A stretch of 64,000 nt of DNA. It comes from Selaginella tamariscina. Lineage: Eukaryota; Streptophyta; Lycopodiopsida; Selaginellales; Selaginellaceae. Each line of letters begins with the position of its first letter. The first letter of the stretch is position 1. The translations under genes were made by a program, and so were the position numbers. The stretch covers positions 248,001 to 312,000 of the forward strand of contig PUQB01000032.1 of assembly GCA_003024785.1 (NCBI GenBank), written 5' to 3'. Below, one piece after another: positions 1 to 9,839 of the stretch. A model generated the notes under the pieces. The model was not told where the DNA came from. It saw only the letters and a program-made list of their open reading frames with translations, and ran no database searches.

Positions 1-290
1 CCCCCCAAGAATGGCACTAACATGGTCACATGCTTAGGTTTCTTCAAATTTAGCCTTAAGCATTTGCTTAGCACAACACTCGTGTTTGCTCAAATGTACA
101 CTGGTGTTGCCAATAAGTACTAACCCTAGGTTTAAGATATAACCAGGCCTCACAAACTCTTAGGGGTAAGTCATGGGTCAGTGTACCCCTTGTTTCCCTA
201 AAGAGGTTGTACTCCCTAATGAGGGAACACATGCATCCATGGTGGGGTTAGGTTAGGATTCTAAAGTCTACTAAGAAGCAGAGAACATCC
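1..290 (+). repeat. LTR fragment, TGTCATAG family
   Basis: This stretch matches by eye the 3' part of the solo LTR at 14202-15945, around 15350-15640. Shared phrases include 'tagccttaag/agg', 'aacactcgtgt', 'aagtacta.ccctagg' and 'gaggttgtactcc'. Neither LTR end lies inside the window, so it is a truncated copy that continues leftward. No coding potential is seen. Confidence 0.7.
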
Positions 291-394
291 TATTGTGGAG
301 AGAATAAGGGTAAGAAGGTTCATATGTAACTTGGAAAGAAGAAAGATGAAAGAAATCCTTACCGAAAGTAAAAAAAAAAAAAAAAAAAAAAAGG
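291..394. other. No gene; short A-tract
   Basis: Short non-coding stretch between the LTR fragment and the gag-like repeat. It ends in an uninterrupted run of A (about 370-392). The run could mark a retroposed 3' end, but no source gene is visible to its left. Confidence 0.4.
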
Positions 395-1201
395 GATGAT
401 GTGGTGAGAAAGGAAGGATAGGAAGGTAGTTAGGGCAAATGAAAAGGGAGTCTTGTCTCTTGTATTTATGCTAGGAAAGAAGGTGCATATTATAAAATCT
501 TTTATTTATAATTTGTGTATTTTAATGGATGTGTCTAACAAGGTAATAGCCAAATTCGTTCTTGTCCTTGACTTTAGAAACTAGTTATTTTAACATTATA
601 AAGAAGTGATTTAATATATTGGAGAGTAAATGAATGAAAAACATTTAACTGTTGTGTGAAGGTTTTTTATTGAATATGAACAGATGGGTTTTCCATTTAA
701 CAATTGGCAACTATGGAGAGATTTTGCCATTACATTGTTAAACTTGAATGAAATGAGGTGTTGAAATGATTAATTGATTAGAATTTAAATGATATAAATG
801 GCTCAAAAAATGTAGAGTCGGTTGTGTATAAGTAAAGAATTAATGGAACCTTGGAGGAATCATTATTTTGATTTAGCATTAATCGATTAAAGGAATCAAA
901 GGTAAGCCTAAAGAGTGGCTGCCCAACAACAACTTGAATCTAATGAAAATAAATGTTAGAATATCTTTAGCAAAATAGTAAAGGATATCGCAAAAACAAT
1001 ACAAAAACTTGAGGCTAATATAGAAAATTTGAGGCAATATCAAACGGTTGGTTTAAAAAAGACTGTGAGAGGAAGGAAGGAGTGCCTATTCAGAACATAT
1101 TGAAAGACTCCTTAAGAGGAAGGGACAAAGATGGAAGAGGAAGTATACTAGAAGAAAGGGTTATTTTAAATATTATACTTTTTTCAAGAATAATTGGGAG
1201 T
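395..1201 (+). repeat. Tandem gag-like unit 1, left part (interrupted by chromovirus)
   Basis: Homologous along its length to about 7531-8370. Shared landmarks are 'gatgaygtrgtgaga', 'aggaaggtagttagggcaaa', 'ggtgcatattataaaatctttt' and 'gttattttaaatat'. It stops at the 5-bp sequence GGAGT (1197-1201), the target-site copy of the chromovirus insertion; the unit resumes at 6887. No open frame survives here. The family is probably a decayed LTR retrotransposon, because the continuation encodes CCHC knuckles. Confidence 0.7.
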
Positions 1202-1855
1202 TGTCAAGCCATAATCCAAGAACCAGGAAGAGAGCAGGATTCCAGGAACATGAAGGCTTGACTCATGAACAAGACCGAGAGTAGGACGGAACTAGGAACA
1301 GGAACAAGACAGATCCAGGAGCAAGACAGGATCAGGATAGGATCCGGGAGCAAACAATCCAGGAGTAAGACAGAAACAGGACAGGATCCGGGAACAAGAC
1401 AGGATCCAGGAACAAGACAGGAGCAGGACAGGATCCAGGAGCAGGGTAGGATCCAGGAGCAGGACAAGAAACAAGACAAGAATAAGATAAGACAAGATTG
1501 ATCGTAGTAAGACTGGTGTTGATAGTAACTGATTGTACAATAATTAGGTCGGAGCTTTTATGCTCACAACTCCAAGAGCTAATCTAGGCATGAGTGCTAA
1601 AAGTGGTTGCATGCATGCAAAGTGACTACATGCATGCAGAGGCTAAGATGAGTCCACATGTCCCTTATTCTCTAGGCATATCCTGTGGCATATCCTGTAG
1701 GAATATCCTGCAACCGTATCCTATGTCCGGAATTCTGGTAGGAATCTCCTGTAGGAAAGTCCTGCAACCCATATCCTGTATCCGGAATCCTGTAGGAAAG
1801 TCCTGCAACCCATATCCTGTATCCGGAATCCTGTATTCTGTATCGGGTCGTGACA
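1202..1855 (-). repeat. 3' LTR of the chromovirus
   Basis: 654 bp, starting TGTCAAGCCA and ending GTGACA on the plus strand; homologous to 6270-6886. It contains purine-rich imperfect short repeats around CAGGATCC/AGCAGGACAGG (about 1290-1480) and a tandem block of about 44 bp built on 'tcctgtaggaaagtcctgcaa' type units (about 1680-1840). The length difference from the other LTR (617 bp) comes mainly from gain or loss of these internal repeats. Confidence 0.92.
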
Positions 1856-1872
1856 GCACCTCCTCTCTAAAG
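1856..1872 (-). promoter_or_regulatory. Candidate polypurine tract
   Basis: Read on the minus strand, the bases just before the 3' LTR are purine-rich (AGAGAGGAGGTGC). This is the position where plus-strand DNA synthesis is primed in Ty3/gypsy elements. The assignment rests on position and composition only. Confidence 0.5.
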
Positions 1873-2304
1873 ACGAGTTCCACGAGTCTTGGGACCTGGT
1901 TTAGCAGGATAATGCCGATGGAAGGCAGCAACCTTGGAAGAAGCATGGAGTAAGTTGGATGCAGGTTCCCAAGTGCGATCGGTAGGCAAATACCCTTTCC
2001 AATCCACCAAGTATTGGAGTTGGTGGCGATGAAGACGAGAATCAAGGATGGCTGCAACTTCGTACTCAAGTTCAGTGTCAATGACCATAGGAGGGGGAGG
2101 AGAAGAAACACGACCGGGAAGAGAAGAAGGATGATACGGCTCCAACAAGGAGGTGTGGAACACAGGATGAAGTTTCACCGTGGATGGTAACTCGAGTCGG
2201 AAACTACAGGATTTACCTCTGCCATGATCCTGTAAGGCCCAATCGTTGAAAATCCAACTTAGAGAAGAGGCCTGTTGGTGCGAATGTGTCGACGAAGAAG
2301 CCAC
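1867..2304 (-). pseudogene. Integrase C-terminus with chromodomain (pol 3' end)
   Basis: The reading frame carries a GPF/Y-like stretch ending in the HPVFHTSLLEPY signature typical of gypsy integrase tails. A chromodomain follows at about 1912-2073. Its key features are a YEV start, the aromatic cage-like residues of YLVDWKGY, and the TWEP motif. Chromodomains of plant chromoviruses direct integration toward marked chromatin; that role is known for the family and not shown here. It is out of frame with the integrase core upstream on the minus strand, so the polyprotein is broken. Confidence 0.88.
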
Positions 2305-2411
2305 ACGAGATCACCAATCTTGTATGCAAGTGCTGGCTGACGGTGAGCATCAGCATGATGCTTGTATCGTTCCTGTGCCTGCTGAAGATGAACCTAGAGA
2401 TCATCCTGTAC

Positions 2412-3051
2412 CTACCGAAGATGCTGAAGACGATCCTGTACTGTAGGAGCGGAAGAAGGAGAAGCGGGAGGAGCAAAGTCAAAACGTGGATGTGGCCTGT
2501 AAGAGCAAAGAAAGGTGTCTGTCCTGTAAATGCATGAATGGAGTTGTTGTAGGCAAACTCCGCCATTGGAAGAAGGTCCAACCAGTTGTCCTGCTGGTAA
2601 CTGATGAAGCAACGAAGATACTGTTCCAAGGTCTGAATTGTGCGTTCGGACTGCCCATTGTTTGTGGGTGATATTCTGAAGAAAGATCCGCTTTAACCTG
2701 TAGACTCCGAAGAAGCTCTCGCCAAAACTTGGACATGAATTGTGGACCTCGATCGGAAACAATGCTCTCAGGAAGACCATGATGTCGGAACACCTCACGG
2801 ATCACCAACTCGGCAGTTGTCTGACCTGTAGCTGTCTTGTTGCAGGGTAGGAAATGAGCTTGCTTGGTGAAATGGTCAACCACCACAAGAACTGCACGCC
2901 CACCTAGCCTGTCGCCGACTGAGAACTCGAGCCGTTTGAAAGTACTCCAGGTTCTTGTGATCCGTAAGAACTTGTACAGGATGTGCAGCACCTTCCAGGA
3001 AATGCCGCCACTCCTCAAACGAATCCACAATGGCCTTGAGTTCCTTGTCAT
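2412..3051 (-). pseudogene. Integrase core of the chromovirus, frame-shifted
   Basis: The minus-strand frames contain the rve-type integrase core. The first catalytic Asp lies in VVVDHFTK and the second in SDRGPQF. A YHPQT motif precedes the region of the catalytic Glu, which lies beyond a frameshift; the continuing frame at 2213-2629 reads YLRCF...WLDLLPMAEFAYNNS. The N-terminal HHCC zinc finger that normally separates RNase H from this core is missing: RNase H runs almost directly into VVVDHF near 2900-2925. An internal deletion plus frameshifts make it inactive. Confidence 0.85.
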
Positions 3052-4150
3052 GAATCTCGTAATTAATCTCTGCCGATAGGAACTTATGAGAGTGAAAAGC
3101 TACAGGATGAAGCAACTTGTCTTCTCCAACTTGCGATAGAACGGATCCTACTACAAAATCCGAGGCATCTGCTTCAATGAAGAAAGGATGAGAAGGGTCA
3201 GGATATGCTAAAATCAGAGCTGTCGTGAAGACGTCCTTGAGTGTTTGAATGCGTGTTCCGCCTTGTCGAACCAAGAGAAAAGTCTTGTGCGCTTGGTGAG
3301 TTCTGTGAGTGGAAGTACACGCTTGGAGAAGTCCTGTATGAACCGCCTGTAGAAGATTGCAAAGCCAAGGAAACATTGTACATCTCATACCGACTTGGGC
3401 CCTCTCCCACTCCACGATGGTCTTCACCTTGTGCATGTCCATGGAAACGCCAGTAGGAGAGATGATGTAGCCCAAGAACTCCACCGAATCCCTATCAAAA
3501 AAACACTTCTCCAACTTCACGTACAGGCCATGCTCGCGAAGCGCTCTAGAACTAGTCGTACATGCTTGTCATGTGCCACCTGGTCCTTGGAGAAAATCAA
3601 GATGTCGTCGAGGTAGATCACCACAAACTGGTCCAAGAAGTCACGAAAGATGTCATTCACATGTGTTAGAACACGGCTAGGGCATTGGTAAGGCCGAAAG
3701 GCATTATCGTGTACTCAAAATGTCCATACCTTGTACGAAAGGCAGTCTTCCACTCATCGCCAGGACGAATCCGTACAAGGCTGTAGGCCCCTCGTAAGTC
3801 GATCTTCGTGAACACCTTTGCTCCTCGCAGCTGATCGAGAAGTTCTGGGATCAATGGCAACGGGTACCGATTCCGAATGGTGACTTGATTCAAACCCTGT
3901 AGTCCACAACCAAATGTAAACTCCATCCTTCTTCTTGACAAAGAAGATAGGCGCTCCTACAGGGGACTTTGAGTGACAAATGAAGCCGGATGCCAAGTTG
4001 TCCTCAATGTACTGACGAAGAACCTCCCACTCTATGGGTGACAATGCATAAATCGGTCCGAATGATGGAGTCTTTCCTTCCACAAGATCAATAGGACAGT
4101 CGTAGGACCTATGAACAGGAAGAACTGCAGCCTTGTGTTTGTCAAAAACA
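2876..4150 (-). pseudogene. Reverse transcriptase and RNase H of the chromovirus
   Basis: Several minus-strand frames together give a Ty3/gypsy reverse transcriptase. Visible motifs are the SPIEWEVLRQYIED and [11 protein letters not shown] region, [25 protein letters not shown], and the catalytic IYLDDI at about 3600-3620. RNase H follows at about 2940-3300, with FIEADASDFVVGSVLSQ, YEIHDKELKAIV and LTDHKNLEYF. At least two frame changes separate the finger, palm and RNase H parts. The RNase H C-terminal region is cut short where the integrase core begins. Confidence 0.88.
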
Positions 4151-4313
4151 TCTTTAAAGGCGTGATACTTGGATGGTAGGGAAGAAGGAGGAGAAGGAGA
4201 AGGAGTAGGAGAAGGAGATTGAAAAATAGGAGAGTTGGATACAGGAAAGGTAGAGAGGACGTAGGAGTTACTTGAAAGGCAAAGAGTGGAAAGGAGCAGG
4301 ATTAGTGGCGAGT

Positions 4314-4888
4314 TCATGCATGGTAGTGGTAAGAACTCGAAGAGGAGAAGGAGGGAGCTGTGACTGAAAAAGAGGAAGGATCTTGTGGGGTGGAACGGAA
4401 GCAGGGTAACAGAAAGAGGTAGGATTGAAAAAACCTGTGTGGGTGTTGCTGAGTGTACAGGATTGGAAGAATCCTGTACAGGAGTCCGTGGTTGCGCAGG
4501 AGTGGGAAAAGCCTGTGAATGTGCTGACGAATCAACATGAGGTAGATCCTATTGAGGAGAACCTTCGACACTGATACAGGATTGGAAGAACCCTGTACAG
4601 GACATTGCAACTTACAAGAGTGGAGAGAGCCTGCGGATGTGCTGAGAACTGACATGAGGTGAATCCTGTCGAGGAGGAGTCTTCAACACTGGTACAGGAA
4701 CAGGCACGGTCAATCCTATAGCTTGTACTGCCTCAGATATTAAGGATGTATCCTGCACACAGGAAGGTACAAGACTGATCCAACTGTCGGAGAGGAGAAC
4801 GTGAGTGTTCTAGACCTCCAGTCAATATGTGGATTTGCAACAACGAACCATGGCATGCCCAAAATGATGGGAGTCGACCGAGTCTTGA
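4314..4888 (-). other. Linker between protease and RT, no recognised domain
   Basis: This sits between the protease and reverse transcriptase of the chromovirus. Short Ser/Pro/His/Leu-rich frames are present, with repeated TACAGGATTGGAAGAA.CCTGTACAGGA-type segments (about 4450-4610). These are direct copies of each other and also imperfect inverted repeats (CCTGTACAGG). I recognise no domain. Confidence 0.5.
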
Positions 4889-5191
4889 TCAAGTTGAAGG
4901 AAATTGAACAGTTGAATGTGCCATACTGCAGGAGAGAGGTTCGGTAGCATGGGTAACTGCGCCAGAAGCAATTAGACGCCCATCGGCCACCTCTACAGGA
5001 ACTGCACGCTTCAACTTCACCACCGAAATGCCATGTTGAGTTGCAAACGTGTCATCCATGAAGCATGCATTTGCACCAGTGTCTAACAAGGCAAACTCCA
5101 TGAGCTCTCGATTATTAAGATGAATGTGTACAGGAAACTTAAGTGATGGGATGGTATGAGCAGCACCAATGGAGCCTGCACCTACGTCCAA
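4889..5191 (-). pseudogene. Retropepsin-like protease of the chromovirus
   Basis: The minus-strand frame has the aspartic protease active-site motif LLDTGANACFMDD followed by a hydrophobic segment, in the position expected between gag and RT. The catalytic Asp of DTGA is intact. The family cleaves the Gag-Pol polyprotein. The frame ends without reaching RT, so the polyprotein is interrupted here. Confidence 0.82.
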
Positions 5192-5202
5192 CTTCGCGGC
5201 TC

Positions 5203-6177
5203 CTAGACGAAGTGGACATTGGAGTTTTCCGACTGAACTTCAGCTTCAACTTCACGCGTCTTGAAGTTCCTGGCTTTAATAGGACAATCTGCCACCTTGT
5301 GTCCTGCTCCACCACAATACAAGCACAGGTTCTCACTGCGACGACGTTGCTTCTCAGCAGCGGAAAGAGAGCCACGCTTGGATTTCTCAACCTCCATAGG
5401 AACTACTCCAGAAGGTGGTGCAGGAACATGTACCACAGCTGCAGGATTGGTTTGCAGGAACTGCTGACGGGATCTTTCCTGACGACGCTCGAACAAACGG
5501 TTGTCGCAACGAACAGCTTGTTGCATGATCTCCGCTAATGTTTGGGCATCCGGTAACGTAAGGAGAAGGTCCTTCACGTCATCCCTCAACCCAAAACGGA
5601 AGTGTTCGATCAATGCAGTCTCGTCCCATGGAATGTTCGTGCAAAGTTGCTGAAATTCGGATGCATAGACGGAAGCTGGTCGGGATCCTTGAGTGAGCTT
5701 CCGTAACTTCGTGCATGCAGAACGGTACTTATCAGGATCTCCAAAACAGGCTTCAAAGGCAGCCACGAAACCTTCAAAGTCTTTCCATCAATGGTCGTCA
5801 CGCTCCAGCAAGGGGCAACCCAAGCCCGTGGAGATCCACTTAGTAAGGATGCCAAAAGACCCACCTTTTGAGCATCAGTCGAGTAGCGCCGTGGTTGCAT
5901 ACGGATCAAGAGCCGGATCTGATTCAGGAAACCTTGGAAATCGGCACGATTGCCACTGAACTTCTCTGGCATGCTAACCTTCGGCTCCGAAGAAAAGTTG
6001 ATGAAGAGGAACCACCGATGCCTGGGAGAGAGCCTGCGCAGCAGCCTTGGAGGATGCATCAGCAGCTGCATGTGCCGCATTGGTGGAACCTTGCAGGTCG
6101 GTGACCACTTGGCGCAAAGTGGCCAGCTCATGAAGTAACATTTGGTGCTCGCGTTGAAAGCGCTCAAAATCAGCCAT
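5203..6177 (-). pseudogene. Gag of the chromovirus with CCHC zinc knuckle
   Basis: The start is probably the ATG at 6177, where the frame begins with a heptad-rich, coiled-coil-like segment (MADFERFQREHQMLLHELATL). A frame change leads into the capsid-like part (PEKFSGNRADFQGFLNQIRL). Another leads to the segment ending in a CX2CX4HX4C knuckle, CLYCGGAGHKVADC, at about 5275-5320. Gag forms the particle and binds RNA. At least two frameshifts break the gene. Confidence 0.87.
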
Positions 6178-6253
6178 GATCTAGGAAAGAAAAAGGAGGA
6201 AAATGAAGGAAAAGAATCAAGAAAAAGGTAGCTGGAAAACGGAGAACTATGAA

Positions 6254-6269
6254 GCAGTTACTATCAAAC
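6254..6269 (-). promoter_or_regulatory. Primer-binding site, probably self-priming
   Basis: On the minus strand, directly after the 5' LTR, the sequence reads GTTTGATAGTAACTGC. Thirteen of these bases (plus-strand 6255-6267, CAGTTACTATCAA) are repeated exactly in sense orientation inside the LTR (reverse complement of 6556-6568, also 1519-1531). That copy lies about 28-40 bases after a TATA-like CATAAAAG, where the RNA should start. The RNA 5' end could therefore fold back onto the PBS, as in the Tf1/sushi group. I see no match to the usual initiator-Met tRNA site. Confidence 0.72.
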
Positions 6270-6886
6270 TGTCAAGCCACGATCCAGGAACCAGGAAGAG
6301 AGCAGGATTCCAAGGAACATGAAGGCTTGACTCAGGAACAGGACCGAGAGCAGGACAGGAACTAGGAACAGGAACAGGACGGATCTAGGAGCAAGACAGG
6401 ATCAGGATAGGATCCGGGAGCAAGACAAGACAGGAAAGACAGAAACAGGACAGGATCCAGGAACAAGACAGGAGCAGGACAGGATCCAGGAGCAGGCAGG
6501 ACAGGAGCAGGATAGGAAACAAGACAAAACAAGATTGATCGTAGTAAGACTGGTGTTGATAGTAACTGATTGTACAACAATTAGGTCGGAGCTTTTATGC
6601 TCACAACTCCAAGAGCTAATCTAGGCATGAGTGCTAAAAGTGGTTGCATGCATGCAAAGTGACTGCATGCATGCAGAGGCTAAGATGAGTCCACATGTCC
6701 CTTATCCTCTAGGCATATCCTATGGCATATCTGTAGGAATATCCTGCAACGTATCTGTGTCCGGAATCCTGGTAGGAATCCTGTAGGAAAGTCCTGCAAC
6801 CCATATCCTGTATCCGGAATCCTGTAGAAAGTCCTGCAACCCATATCCTATATCCGGAATCCTATATTCTGTATCGGGTCATGACA
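6270..6886 (-). repeat. 5' LTR of the chromovirus
   Basis: 617 bp, TGTCAAGCC...ATGACA on the plus strand, homologous to 1202-1855. As the minus-strand 5' LTR it holds U3 (6886 to about 6570), the predicted transcription start, and R/U5. It carries the same CAGGATCC-rich and TCCTGTAGGAAAG-type short repeats as the other LTR. Confidence 0.92.
6592..6599 (-). promoter_or_regulatory. TATA-like box in the LTR
   Basis: CATAAAAG on the minus strand. The segment complementary to the PBS begins about 28-32 bases downstream, the expected distance from a TATA box to the RNA start. The same box is present in the other LTR at about 1555-1562. Confidence 0.5.
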
Positions 6887-7530
6887 GGAGTATGATGATG
6901 TATCTCATATTCTTTGTAGAAAAGAAAGTTGAAAAGACATTTATAACAATTTGAAGAGGTGTTAAATTATATAAAGTGACTAATGAAAAAAAAAAAAAAA
7001 AAACTGCTTATATTTCCTCAGACATTGAAAGAAAATGCCTTTGATTTGTATTATGACCTTAAAAAGGAAATAAGAGAGGACTATTAGAAAATTACTAATG
7101 CTTTTAAGGAATTTTTATTTTTGAACTCCTTAATTGACATTCCCTTCAAAGTTTTCATCAATTGACCCAATGCTTTTTCGTTGATTGAATAGTTATGAAT
7201 CTTTACTATGTCAGTTTTCTTTTCCTCATCATTAGAAGATTCTTTTTTCTTTTATATAATTTCAATTTGCCTTCTACAATCTTTTCTATTTGTTTTTTAT
7301 TTTTCTCATAAATTTTTAACTCATTAAAAGATCATCTCTATCTATAGAGCACTAAGTGTAATAAGTCTAGCTATATAGTGGAAGAATGTAAGTTGCAATT
7401 GTTTACATGTCAAATATGTGAAAAAAAAGAACATGTGTTTCAGAATTGTAGACATTTTCTGAATCAAAATGTGGCTAAAAGAAAAGAAAATCAAAGTTTT
7501 GAAAAGAAAAGGAAAAGAAATTCTTGAAAA
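6887..7530 (+). pseudogene. Tandem gag-like unit 1, right part, with CCHC knuckle
   Basis: Continuation of the unit broken by the chromovirus; it aligns with about 8370-9120. A plus-strand frame at 7408-7449 encodes CQICEKKEHVFQNC, an exact CX2CX4HX4C knuckle. Just before it is a decayed first knuckle (K-C-N-K ... VEEC). This points to a gag-type nucleocapsid from another LTR retrotransposon. Stops and A-runs destroy the rest. No LTRs, RT or integrase of this family are visible. Confidence 0.6.
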
Positions 7531-9283
7531 AAAGGATGACATAGTGAGAGGGAGTATAGGAAGGTAGTTAGGGCAAAAGGAGGAATCTCCATACTTATTC
7601 TCTTGTATTCACGTTAGAAGAAAAGGTGCATATTATAAAATCTTTTGTATATAATTTATGTGTACTTCTAATGAATGTGTTTAACAAGGCAATATCTAAA
7701 CTTCATTCTTGCCATTGACTTTGGAGAATAGTCAGTGTGGCATTATAAAGAAGTTATTTAATATATTAAAGAGTAGACAAATGCTAACGTCTAGCCTTTC
7801 TTAACTATTATGTTAAGGTATTAGTTCAATAGGAAAAGGTGGGTTTTTTGTCCAACAATTAGCAAGCACATAGGGATTTCACCATTACATTGTTAAAATT
7901 CATTGGAATAAGGTGTTAAAATGATCAATTGATCATAACTTAAATGATATAAATGGCTCAAAAAGTGTAAAGTCAAATGTGTATATGGTAAAGAATGAAT
8001 AAAACCTTGGAGAAATCATTGTTTTAATCCTGCATTAGTTAATCAAAGGCAAGCCTAGAGAGTGGTTGCTCAATAACAATTAAAATTTAACAAAAATAAA
8101 CATAAAAATATCCTTGACAAGATAGTAAAAGATATTGCAGAAACAATATAAAAATTTGAGGTTAATTTAGGGAATTGGAAGCAATTCAAATGGCTAATCT
8201 AAAGGAAATTGTGAGAGGAAGGTAAGGAGTGCCTATATAACATATACCAAGAATACAAGGAGAAGGATCTTTTGAGAACTCTCTAAGAGTAAGGGAGGAA
8301 GGTGGAAGAGGAAGCATACTAGAAAAAAGAGTTATTTTAAATATGACACTTTTCCTAAAAATGTTTAAGGGTACGGTGATGTATCCTACATTTTTTGTAG
8401 AAAAGAAGAGAATTTAAAAAGACATTTACAACAATTTAAAGAGGTAATTAAATTGTATAAATTGCAGAAAAACTACTTATATTTCCTCATATATTGAAAG
8501 GAAATGTCTCTGATTTGTGCTATGACATTGAAAAGAAAGTAAAAGAGTATTATCAAAAGGTTATTGATGCTTTTAAAGAATATTTTAGGAATGAGGAATT
8601 ACCTAAAGAGCATTTAAAGAAGCTTAGAAACATCCTTCAAGGCAAATTAAGAAAAGATAGATGAATATACATATCAATTTAAGAAACATGCAAAACAACT
8701 GTAAGGCATATGTAAAAATGGATGCCTTGCTGCAATGGAAGCAAGGGTTGTTAAAACGATATCGAGATTTAGCACTAACTATTAATGAGATAAAGAGGAT
8801 CTTATTAATTAATTGAAAATATATGAGAAAAAGAGAAAGAAAAGGTAAAAGATTACAAAAGGGAAGCTAAAAGTATATGGGAGGAAAAGGACTTCTCCAA
8901 TGACGACGAGGAAAAAGATGACGTAGTAAAGGTTTATAAATATTTAATGGATAGAAAGCATTGGCTTAATTGATGAAAACCTTGAAGGAAATAATAATTA
9001 AAGGCAAGGGTATGATGTAATAAGTGTAATAATCATGGTTATACAGTGGAGGAATGTAAGTTGCAATTGTCTACATGTCATATATGTAGAAAGAAAAAAC
9101 AGGATTGTAAACAATTTTTGAATTAGCATGTGGCTTATATAGAGAAAGAGAGAAGGAATGTTGATGATCCACTTCTACCTTTTAATAGGCATTATGGAAT
9201 TATATGAGTGATAATGATGTTTCATATAATAATAGGAATAGTAGACCATATGGTAAAAGGAATGATGTTCCTTATTAAAATAT
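7531..9283 (+). pseudogene. Tandem gag-like unit 2
   Basis: Second copy of the 395-1201/6887-7530 unit in the same orientation. The double-knuckle region at about 9020-9115 reads KCNNHGYTVEEC...TCHICRKKKQDC; the second knuckle has lost its His. Upstream short frames (about 8520-8900) look like decayed gag helices rich in Lys and Glu. It ends where element P1 begins. The direct tandem arrangement could come from unequal exchange or from two adjacent insertions. Confidence 0.58.
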
Positions 9284-9308
9284 GCATGTTGTAACTAAAA
9301 TGGGCATG
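9284..9308 (+). repeat. Left terminal repeat of P1
   Basis: GCATG followed by TTGTAACTAAAATGGGCATG. It is nearly identical to the two ends of P2 (19874-19898 and, inverted, 32358-32382) and to the left end of P3 (54314-54336). Confidence 0.8.
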
Positions 9309-9839
9309 TCTATATTCCCATTTCTTAATAATTAATAATTTTAATTATTTAATTAGCATTTTTAATATTAAATGAATATTCTTTAAAATAATATATATTT
9401 AAAGAAGGAATATTCTTTAGAATATATGTTTGAAGACAAAATATTCTTTAGAACATTATATTTTTGTAATTGACCCTTTAATAAATTATAACATTTGCGG
9501 ACCAAAAAATAATAACATTATAAAAGTAGAAGGTATTAAGTTATATAATATATTATATTTAAGATTGTATGAGTCTAATATAAAAATTATTAAAGAGCAT
9601 AAAAGGTACATTATATAAATATTTATGTTGTTATTAAAGTATTAATATTTAAATATAACATTAATTAAAAAATTAGTACTAGTAATAATATATTAATATA
9701 TATACAAAATCCTATATAGTCAATCTTCCAAATCTTTTTATAAATTTATATAGTTAAGTAAACAATTTGGTACTATTATTAAAGAGTTTATTATAATTAT
9801 GAATATTAAATATATTATATTTATAATTTTGTAATTACT
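9309..9839. other. AT-rich subterminal region of P1
   Basis: AT-rich, with homologues at 31875-32357 (inverted) and 54337-54791. Recurrent elements are 'aagaatattcttta', 'ttaataattattagcaatttta' and 'gtacattatataaatatt.atgttgttatta'. No coding frame of note. Confidence 0.6.

Larger units (their letters stand above)
1202..6886 (-). mobile_element. Ty3/gypsy LTR retrotransposon, chromovirus type, degraded
   Basis: A complete LTR-to-LTR insertion on the minus strand. Both LTRs begin TGTCAAGCC and end TGACA on the plus strand. It is flanked by the identical 5-bp duplication GGAGT at 1197-1201 and 6887-6891. Reading the minus strand, the order is gag, protease, reverse transcriptase, RNase H, integrase, chromodomain, which is the Ty3/gypsy order. 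The C-terminal chromodomain places it among chromoviruses. All domains are split by frameshifts or stops, so it is non-autonomous as found. The interior and LTRs are unusually rich in CCTG/CAGG and CCTGTA/TACAGG. Confidence 0.93.

Noticed and set aside
1204..1540. Short ORFs on both strands in the chromovirus LTR
   Set aside because: They translate the CAGGATCC-type short repeats inside the LTR and overlap each other on opposite strands.
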